A stretch of DNA of 36,855 bases from Pelotomaculum isophthalicicum JI (lineage in GTDB: Bacteria > Bacillota > Desulfotomaculia > Desulfotomaculales > Pelotomaculaceae), in assembly GCF_029478095.1 (NCBI RefSeq), contig NZ_JAKOAV010000034.1, positions 1-36,855 on the forward strand. Direction: 5' to 3'. The position numbers were made by a program, and so were the translations under genes. A model generated the notes under the pieces. That model saw nothing but the letters and a program-made list of their open reading frames with translations, searched no databases and was not told the origin of the DNA. Each line of letters starts with the position of its first letter. Positions within the stretch are counted from its first letter, which is position 1. Below, in pieces: positions 31,914 to 36,855 of this stretch.

Positions 31914-32201
31914 TTACCACCCTGGTTTCTGAAATCTAAACAAATCATTTGTTTAGATTCCTCTCCCGTCCGACTAAACGGGAGGCAGTTTCACAGGATT
32001 CAACTGCCCAGCTATGGACTCCCGTCCATATTCCGGGTGGCAGAAATGCCGCCTGGCTTTACAGTTCTGCCCGGAAGGGGGTGTAACCCACCGCCTGGTT
32101 GATTTAACCTCCGCGCCCGACTTTCACCGCGAGGCTAAAGCGACGCATCATCGGATTTAACTGCTTAGAAACCTTTTCCTCTCTAAATTTTACTTAACAC
32201 T
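31907..32201. repeat. 8-bp direct repeats flanking the structured block
   Basis: TTAACACT occurs at 31907-31914 (spanning the kinase start) and 32194-32201, bracketing the hairpin-rich segment. It could be a target-site duplication, though an 8-base match can arise by chance. Confidence 0.35.
31933..32160 (-). ncRNA. Hairpin-dense structured RNA candidate of unknown class
   Basis: No gene lies in 31914-32340. Within 31933-32076 many short perfect stems follow one another: 31933-31945/31947-31959 (13-bp palindrome); CTCCCGT 31963-31969 with ACGGGAG 31978-31984; GGCAGTT 31984-31990 with AACTGCC 32002-32008; TATGGAC 32013-32019 with GTCCATA 32024-32030, whose minus-strand loop is GGGA, a GNRA tetraloop; TTCCGGG 32031-32037 with CCCGGAA 32070-32076. 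Stem after stem with no spacing is unlike spacer DNA and like a folded RNA. It is GC-richer than its flanks. The minus-strand 3' hairpin followed by AGGAATC resembles the right ends of IS200/IS605-type elements, whose RNAs guide TnpB/IscB nucleases. No protein gene for such a system is present, and no sequence match is claimed. Confidence 0.5.
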
Positions 32202-32226
32202 CATATGACACTCACCTCCTGTTTCT

Positions 32227-32256
32227 ACTATAAAATAGAACGGATGTTCGTGTCAA
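32227..32256 (-). promoter_or_regulatory. Promoter with LexA-type SOS box in its spacer
   Basis: Minus strand: TTGACA (32256-32251), an 18-base spacer, TATAGT (32232-32227). The spacer holds CGAACATCCGTTCT; the core GAAC-N4-GTTC (32238-32249) is the Firmicute LexA binding motif. LexA bound here would block RNA polymerase. AGGAGG (32220-32215) lies at the expected 5' end, followed by ATG AGT GTT AAG TAA, a 4-codon frame. The downstream products are the structured block and the kinase. Confidence 0.5.
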
Positions 32257-32340
32257 CGAATTATTATACTTTACATAATTTTATTTAACTATATCCTCTT
32301 TACATGTAACTTCCTAATCCGGCAGTTGCTCAATGTTTCG

Positions 32341-32724
32341 CTAAATGTGGTTTGGGCGCGCTTCATTGAGCCTGGTTTTAATTCTAGCCGACAATTCCCG
32401 TGGGCTAAATGGCTTGGTAACATAGTCGTCGGCACCCATTTCCAGCCCCAGCATCCGGTCCAGTTCCTCAGCCCTGGCGCTCAGCATAATGATCGGGATA
32501 CTTTTTGTCGCGGTATCGCGACGAAGTTCCTGGCATACTTCCAGGCCGTCCATTTCCGGCAGCATAACGTCGAGCAAGATCAAATCAGGTGCCTCATTCC
32601 GTGCGATTTCAAGACCCTTAACACCGTCCAAAGCAGTTAATACCTGATAACCATCCCGCTCAAGGTTAAAGCGGACCAGTTCAAGAATATTCTTTTCATC
32701 TTCCACCACTAATATCCGGGGCAT
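32341..32724 (-). CDS. Response regulator receiver domain, PhoB-like but without DNA-binding half
   Basis: 127 residues. ATG after AAAGGGTGAT. It is a complete receiver domain: acidic pocket Glu8-Asp9, phosphorylation site Asp52 (LILLDVMLPEMDG), Ser82, and Lys104 (VTKPFSPREL). The run of conserved residues is strongly PhoB/PhoP-like and ends in SARIKTRLNEARPNHI, exactly where the linker to the winged helix begins. A normal PhoB has about 100 more residues. No remnant of a winged helix is seen downstream. It is either a truncated gene or a working single-domain regulator. It follows pgeF by 4 bp, so it is in the same operon. Confidence 0.85.
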   Translation of the reverse strand: MPRILVVEDEKNILELVRFNLERDGYQVLTALDGVKGLEIARNEAPDLILLDVMLPEMDGLEVCQELRRDTATKSIPIIMLSARAEELDRMLGLEMGADDYVTKPFSPRELSARIKTRLNEARPNHI

Positions 32725-32728
32725 CTTA

Positions 32729-33559
32729 TCACCCTTTCACTTGCTTCAACATGATAAACGACGCCATCCTGCCGGTTATCCCCCCTTCAGCCCGGTAAGA
32801 AAAAAACAAATCACTCCGGCAAGAAGTACAAACGCTGGCTACGGCTATATTATTTTCCGGCAAGCCGGCTTCCAGGAGGGTGTGGTAATTAGCCTTCCAT
32901 AGATTCAACCGCCATTTCCCGGGATGTAAAAATTCGGCTAGTTCTTCCCCGTTGGAAAAGCTTTTTTTAAATAACCCAACAACTTGCCCGCTCACTTCAT
33001 AGCAGCAAGGTCCGATGGAAGGCCCCACACCGGCCAGACAGTCTGCCGGCTTGGTTCCGAATACTTTAACCATTTTTTTAACGGTTTTCAAGCCTATTTT
33101 GGCAACCGTTCCCTTCCATCCGGCATGGGCCAGCGCCACCACTTTCTTTACCGGATCAAGAAGGAAAATCGGCACGCAGTCCGCGTAATAACTGGAAAGG
33201 GGCACCCCCCGTTCAGCAGTGACCAAGGCGTCGACGTCCGTCAGCGCATCCTCAAATAATCTGGCGCCTCTCCCCTTATCGCTCAAAGATACCACTTCAA
33301 CCCTGTCGCCGTGCACTTGCTTGCCGGCCACAACATCGTCCGGGTTTATGCCCAGAGCGCCGCAAGCCAGCGCTCTATTGGCACGCACGCTTTCAACAGC
33401 GTCACCGACGTGAAAAGCGGTGTTCAACGACCAATATGGTCCCTCACTGACACCGCCGCCGCGAGTGGTAAATCCATGTTCAACCTGGCCGGTGGCTTCG
33501 AACGAGGGGATCCGGTAAAACTGTAAATGATTTCTTACTTCAGAAATAAAACCGTTCAT
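32729..33559 (-). CDS. pgeF: Peptidoglycan editing factor / purine nucleoside phosphorylase (laccase domain)
   Basis: 276 residues. ATG, with the coding start overlapping the stop of the upstream gene by 4 bases. The laccase-domain (DUF152/YfiH) motifs are present: VEHGFTTRGGGVS, WSLNTAFHVGD, AGKQVHGDRV, SSYYADCVPIFLLDP, ALAHAGWKGT and GPSIGPCCYEV, with the zinc-binding His and Cys residues of the active site (His in KQVHG, Cys in ADCVP, His in LAHAGW). Family members act on purine nucleosides and edit peptidoglycan. The length is normal. It lies in the order beta-CASP protein, pgeF, receiver. Confidence 0.92.
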   Translation of the reverse strand: MNGFISEVRNHLQFYRIPSFEATGQVEHGFTTRGGGVSEGPYWSLNTAFHVGDAVESVRANRALACGALGINPDDVVAGKQVHGDRVEVVSLSDKGRGARLFEDALTDVDALVTAERGVPLSSYYADCVPIFLLDPVKKVVALAHAGWKGTVAKIGLKTVKKMVKVFGTKPADCLAGVGPSIGPCCYEVSGQVVGLFKKSFSNGEELAEFLHPGKWRLNLWKANYHTLLEAGLPENNIAVASVCTSCRSDLFFSYRAEGGITGRMASFIMLKQVKG

Positions 33560-35109
33560 CCTATTTTTTTCAATCCCTCGTCGAGGTAAGTTTCCAAATC
33601 AGCCATACGGCGGATAATATCCTCCCGTTGAGATTGCTCCAAATCAGAATCCAGAAGATTACGTAATTTAGATGATAGTGAGGCATAAACCGTTCTAAGC
33701 GGATCCGCCGCGCTAATTGCCATAAGATTAACGGCCTGCTGCCAGGCGGGAACCATGGTGTTATAACCCAATTCGGAGCTAATCAAACCAGCTAAAGCGC
33801 TGGATGAATCGGGTTCACCATGTACTACAAAAATCTCTTTCGGAGGTATTTGAAAGCCCCTGACCCATTCCATAAGCCCCGCCTGGTCGGCGTGCGCGGA
33901 GTAACCATCGATTGACCTTATATCAGCCCGGACAGCAATTTCATCTCCAAAAATCCGCACCGTTTTTTCCCCGTCTAAAATAAGCCGCCCAAGAGTACCG
34001 GCCGGCTGATAGCCGACAAAAAGCACAGTTGATTCGGGGCGCCAAAGGTTGTATTTCAAGTGGTGCCTGATCCGGCCGGCCTCACACATACCGCTCGCGG
34101 AGATAATTATGGCCCCGCTGACATTGTTCAAAGATTTGGAATCCTCGGCGGTTTTGGTAAATTTTATTCCCGGCAGACTGATTGGATCCCCGCCTTTTTT
34201 TATCAAATCAAGCGTTTCCTGGTCGAAATACGCCTGGCTATGCTGAAAAATTGCTGTTGTGGCGGTGCTTAAAGGGCTGTCGATATATATCGCCATCGGA
34301 GGCATCCTTTTTGCTTCCGTAAGAAGGCTAAGGTGGTAAAGCAGATCCTGAGTGCGTTCGACCGCGAAAGCGGGGATGATCAGATTACCCCCCTTTTTAT
34401 AGGTTTCCCAAATTACTTCATGTAATAATTCTATTTCATCTTTGTTTTGCTCGTGCATGCGATTGCCATAAGTGGACTCCATGACCACATAATCAGCTTG
34501 ATTGATAATAGATGGATCTTTTATCAATGGCTGATCCTTCCTGCCGATATCACCGGTAAAGACCAGCTTAATCTCATTGTTCCCTTCTTTAACCCATAAC
34601 TCGATCATCGCCGATCCAAGGATATGACCGGCGTCAACAAACCGCACCCTGATTTCAGGTGTCAGTTGGACCATTTCGTCGTATGAAACCGGGTTAAAAG
34701 AAGAAAGACTGTTATAAGCGTCCTTTACATTGTAAACAGGTTCAATTAAAGCCTTGTTGGCGCGACGGTTTTTACGGTTTTTACGCTCTACTTCCATCTC
34801 CTGGATGTGCCCGCTGTCGGGCAATAAAACCCCGCATAATTCTACTGTAGGCGCGGTAGCAATTACTTTGCCGCGAAAACCATATTTAATAAATTTGGGA
34901 ATCAAACCACTATGATCAATATGGGCGTGAGTTAATAATATATAATCAACGCTGCCTGGGGGTACAAGGAATTTGCCGTAATTACGTTCCCTGATTTCCT
35001 TTGGTCCCTGAAACATCCCACAGTCAACCATTATCCTAGTATTCGCCGTGTCCAACAGGTAGCAGGAACCAGTTACCGTGCCCGCCGCTCCTAAAAATTG
35101 CAGTTGCAT
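33556..35109 (-). CDS. MBL-fold beta-CASP RNA-processing hydrolase
   Basis: 517 residues. ATG, with GAGGAGGGG upstream. An N-terminal metallo-beta-lactamase domain has GAAGTVTGSCYLL, LLTHAHIDHSG (HxHxDH), the GHILGSAM loop and FTGDIGRKDQPL. It is followed by a beta-CASP domain with SASGMCEAGRIRHHL and FVGYQPAGTLGR, then YSAHADQAGL and VHGEP near the C-terminus. This is the arrangement of the CPSF-73-like RNA exonucleases/endonucleases (COG1236). The two zinc ligands of the active site are kept. It is the first gene of the leftward operon with pgeF, receiver and kinase. The final 40 residues are an extra helical tail. Confidence 0.9.
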   Translation of the reverse strand: MQLQFLGAAGTVTGSCYLLDTANTRIMVDCGMFQGPKEIRERNYGKFLVPPGSVDYILLTHAHIDHSGLIPKFIKYGFRGKVIATAPTVELCGVLLPDSGHIQEMEVERKNRKNRRANKALIEPVYNVKDAYNSLSSFNPVSYDEMVQLTPEIRVRFVDAGHILGSAMIELWVKEGNNEIKLVFTGDIGRKDQPLIKDPSIINQADYVVMESTYGNRMHEQNKDEIELLHEVIWETYKKGGNLIIPAFAVERTQDLLYHLSLLTEAKRMPPMAIYIDSPLSTATTAIFQHSQAYFDQETLDLIKKGGDPISLPGIKFTKTAEDSKSLNNVSGAIIISASGMCEAGRIRHHLKYNLWRPESTVLFVGYQPAGTLGRLILDGEKTVRIFGDEIAVRADIRSIDGYSAHADQAGLMEWVRGFQIPPKEIFVVHGEPDSSSALAGLISSELGYNTMVPAWQQAVNLMAISAADPLRTVYASLSSKLRNLLDSDLEQSQREDIIRRMADLETYLDEGLKKIG

Positions 35110-35191
35110 TAGAGTCCCCTCCTCTTTTATAATAATAATTCCTCTCCACCACCCCTGATCCTTCTTTTAAAGATAAAAAAGTAACGTGCGC

Positions 35192-35219
35192 TTGACATAA
35201 TAACATCAAATGGCATACT
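35192..35219 (+). promoter_or_regulatory. Promoter of the FmdB-type gene
   Basis: TTGACA (35192-35197) with CATACT (35214-35219) after 16 bases. The ATG is about 40 bp further on. Confidence 0.5.
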
Positions 35220-35259
35220 CTAGAAAAGTAATATTACTGAATAAAGTGAGGTATTTCAT

Positions 35260-35478
35260 ATGCCGATTTACGAGTTCCGGTGCGCCGGGTGTGATAGTCG
35301 TTTCGAAAAACTATGTCAATTAGGTGAAAGCGGCGAAAACCTGAAGTGCCCAAGATGTGGCGCCGCATCCCCAAAACGTGTGATGTCATCTTTTCGCGCC
35401 GCCGGAAGGGGTGTAAACAACAGCGGCGCCGGCTGCAGCACCTGCGGATCTTCAGATTGCAGCAACTGCGGACATTAG
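35260..35478 (+). CDS. FmdB-type zinc-ribbon protein
   Basis: 72 residues. ATG after AAAGTGAGG. It begins MPIYEFRCAGCDSRFEKLCQ, the FmdB/CxxC_CxxC_SSSS regulatory zinc ribbon, with pairs CAGC and CPRC binding one zinc. The tail after residue 45 is Gly/Ser/Cys-rich (CSTCGSSDCSNCGH) with a second CxxC set. The family is small and widespread; its role as a regulator in formamidase operons is named but rarely shown. It is a single-gene unit with its own promoter. Confidence 0.88.
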   Translation: MPIYEFRCAGCDSRFEKLCQLGESGENLKCPRCGAASPKRVMSSFRAAGRGVNNSGAGCSTCGSSDCSNCGH

Positions 35479-35493
35479 CTTCATGCATAAACA

Positions 35494-35520
35494 AGGAGGC
35501 AGGTAAAAAAACCGCCTCCT
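35494..35520. terminator. Hairpin between convergent genes
   Basis: Stem AGGAGGC (35494-35500) with GCCTCCT (35514-35520), extended by GGT/ACC inside, with one bulged A and an A-rich loop. No clear T run follows on the plus strand; the structure may be a weak terminator for one or both flanking genes. Confidence 0.45.
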
Positions 35521-35545
35521 CGTTGCTTCCGAAGTAACTAGACAG

Positions 35546-36658
35546 TTAAAACAGACAGCGCAATTCAACGTCATCAATCTTTACCGTATTATTATTGCTT
35601 CCCGACGGCTCGAAAGTAAACCTTACTTCAGCGATTCTAGCTCCCGCAGGCACGCGTCCGGTAGAAAGACTATATCTTTGGTAAGCATTATCCGGTATAT
35701 TCTCCTGAGAGTATCTTGGTTCTGTTCTACCGACAAAATCCCCGGCCCGGCTGGTATAAATAATTTCAGCGAATAAAACGAATCTTCCCACACCGCCCGG
35801 CTGAATATTTTCCCTGGCCCACCAGCTTAGTTCATATATTCTCCCCGGCTCTATATTTACCTTCTGAGACAATATAGCGCTTTCATTATGGACGGCGCCT
35901 AGCTCGGCTGCATAACTACCGGTATGAGAGAGAGTGCTGCGGTAAATATTACTTCCTGCCCAGCCCGGAGGGGAAGAAGCCGCCCGGGGCCAGTTCTCAA
36001 AATTAGGATTAACCAAGACGTTCTCTTCCGAGCAAGAGATGGGAGCAACTGTGGGTGTAGGTGTTGGTTCAACAGCTGAACGGATTTGGATATTAACGGA
36101 CACAGCCTCGTTTTCATAACCTTCGGCAACGTTAAATCCTTCAATAGTTACGGTACCTGTCGCCACTTGCTGGCCACGGTTATTTTTTTGGTTCCAAATT
36201 ACTTGAAAAGTCTGGCTGCTGCCTGGTCTGAGGATAACACTTGAAGCTACCGAGGCAAAAGAACGCCCACGGGACCAGCGCCAGATTTCGGTCTGTTCCG
36301 GACTGCGCCTCACCACGAAATCATAGCGCTGGGCATTCCGGTAACGCAGCGTAATATTTCTGCCGGCTACGTTAGTTTTAACCAGAGTGATAACTATGTC
36401 TTCTCCCTGCCTGTACGTCGGCTTATTAGTATAGAGAACATAACGAATGCCCTTTATCTGACGTGTAACCCGATTCCCTGCCGTTACGCCGGCTTCCGCG
36501 CCCACTCCTTCCTCCGGAATAATCAATGTTTGCCCTACAAATATGGTATTTGGGTCAGCAATATTATTTGCCTGAATCAATCTTTCCACGGTGGTGCCAA
36601 AGCGCCGGGCAATAAGAAATAAAGTGTCTCCTGTCTGAACTGTATATGTTACTGCCAT
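35546..36658 (-). CDS. LysM-BsuPI protein with C-terminal beta-rich domain
   Basis: 370 residues from the ATG at 36658, preceded by AAGGAAGGTG; a longer frame lacks a site. Residues 1-50 are one LysM domain (MAVTYTVQTGDTLFLIARRF, then VGQTLIIPEE) that binds glycan. There is no signal peptide, so it may be carried to the spore or cell wall in another way, as SafA-type proteins are. Residues about 65-195 (VLYTNKPTYRQGEDIVITL, FQVIWNQKNNRGQQV) fit the BsuPI intracellular proteinase inhibitor fold. After a PTPTPT linker comes a beta-rich domain like carbohydrate-binding modules (LVNPNFENWP, IDDVELRC). A spore/wall-associated role is inferred. Confidence 0.8.
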   Translation of the reverse strand: MAVTYTVQTGDTLFLIARRFGTTVERLIQANNIADPNTIFVGQTLIIPEEGVGAEAGVTAGNRVTRQIKGIRYVLYTNKPTYRQGEDIVITLVKTNVAGRNITLRYRNAQRYDFVVRRSPEQTEIWRWSRGRSFASVASSVILRPGSSQTFQVIWNQKNNRGQQVATGTVTIEGFNVAEGYENEAVSVNIQIRSAVEPTPTPTVAPISCSEENVLVNPNFENWPRAASSPPGWAGSNIYRSTLSHTGSYAAELGAVHNESAILSQKVNIEPGRIYELSWWARENIQPGGVGRFVLFAEIIYTSRAGDFVGRTEPRYSQENIPDNAYQRYSLSTGRVPAGARIAEVRFTFEPSGSNNNTVKIDDVELRCLF

Positions 36659-36735
36659 GATATTCACCTTCCTTCCAATCAAGCAAGACATATTTTTTAC
36701 ATTTTATGTGTAAGGCCAAGAATTGCTAAACAAGA

Positions 36736-36761
36736 ACAAAAAGCCGCCCTATCGGGCGGTT
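36736..36761 (-). terminator. Terminator of the gene at the right edge
   Basis: Stem CCGCCC (36744-36749) with GGGCGG (36754-36759). On the minus strand it is followed by CTTTTTGTT, so it ends the gene coming from the right edge. Confidence 0.75.
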
Positions 36762-36770
36762 CTTCCTTTT

Positions 36771-36855
36771 CTAGAAGATATCTTCTAAGCTGTTTTGCCA
36801 TGGCTCTTTAGGACGCATTTCTCCTCCGCATTTTTCGCAGACAAACCTGGGAGGT
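36771..36855 (-). CDS. 3' end of a zinc-ribbon protein (partial)
   Basis: On the minus strand a frame entering from the right edge reads PPRFVCEKCGGEMRPKEPWQ, then NSLEDIF, and stops with TAG at 36773-36771. The CxxC pair after a short N-terminal part looks like half of a zinc ribbon. The gene start lies outside the window. A terminator follows 12 bases after the stop, which supports a real gene end. The last codons overlap the 16-bp palindrome TAGAAGATATCTTCTA (36772-36787). Confidence 0.6.
   Translation of the reverse strand, partial: PPRFVCEKCGGEMRPKEPWQNSLEDIF

Larger units (their letters stand above)
31914..32340. other. 427-bp gene-free gap between receiver and kinase genes
   Basis: Both strands were read for coding potential and none was convincing. 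The left two-thirds hold the structured block. The right third (32202-32340) holds the LexA-box promoter and AT-rich DNA with another TATAAT on the minus strand. In PhoB-PhoR operons the genes normally abut or overlap, so the gap itself is unusual. Confidence 0.6.

Noticed and set aside
31960-32150. Coding remnant of a tnpB or other transposase in the same block
   Set aside because: One frame stays open for about 60 codons and ends ...NPVKLPPV, but no TnpB motif (zinc CxxC pairs, DxxxN) can be seen, so no protein is claimed.
31933-32160. Cobalamin or c-di-GMP riboswitch in the hairpin-dense block
   Set aside because: Some short words (GTGAAA, ACTGTAAAGCC) recall riboswitch boxes, but the conserved boxes do not appear in the right order or spacing on either strand.

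Overview
The window looks like chromosomal DNA from a spore-forming, anaerobic low-to-mid GC Firmicute, most like the Desulfotomaculum/Pelotomaculum group of Peptococcaceae. That placement is an inference from gene content: a CotF-like spore coat protein, AddAB instead of RecBCD, a YmfJ-like DUF3243 protein, a LysM/BsuPI protein, a copper-amine-oxidase-N domain protein and a pyruvoyl arginine decarboxylase. Sigma-A type promoters and strong AGGAGG ribosome binding sites are frequent, and many genes start with TTG or GTG.

Region 1 (about 1-11400) is an integrated element whose left end I could not find. It ends with an excisionase-like HTH gene and a tyrosine integrase, transcribed from a perfect-consensus promoter and stopping at a bidirectional terminator against the 3' end of a tRNA-Cys gene. 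Its leftward genes encode a large primase-helicase whose last 53 codons are out of frame, two related HTH proteins resembling small terminase subunits, a zinc-finger protein, a coiled-coil protein, a proteasome-like Ntn-hydrolase candidate and a tail-fibre-like protein. A divergently transcribed Cys-rich protein is followed by a cluster of TGAACCCTT iteron-like repeats. I see no large terminase, portal or capsid gene, so it looks like a satellite, plasmid-like element or decayed prophage.

Region 2 (11400-15761) has four tRNA genes (Asp, Phe, Gly, Cys in transcription order) behind one promoter. It also has a polyamine operon pdaD-speE-speB (arginine to agmatine to putrescine, plus the aminopropyl transfer step), a YflT-like stress protein and an endonuclease IV-like TIM barrel protein.

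Region 3 (15908-22189) holds an orphan peptide-type solute-binding protein and a Gln/Gly/Ser/Tyr-rich low-complexity protein. It also holds small unknown proteins, a DUF815 AAA+ ATPase with a previously uncalled 44-residue gene below it, a secreted Tyr-rich protein, the CotF-like coat protein and the DUF3243 protein.

Region 4 (22242-30500) is the addB-addA recombination nuclease operon, a FlK-like thioesterase, and an isolated transcription unit (promoter, ribosome binding site, terminator) for a 29-residue peptide.

Region 5 (30516-36855) reads leftward: an MBL/beta-CASP RNase-like protein, pgeF, a PhoB-like receiver domain lacking its DNA-binding half, then 427 bp without a gene, then a PhoR-like kinase. 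The gap carries a LexA-box promoter and a dense array of hairpins that looks like an inserted structured RNA. This is the most unusual part of the window. An FmdB zinc ribbon, a LysM-BsuPI protein and the end of another zinc-ribbon gene complete the right edge.
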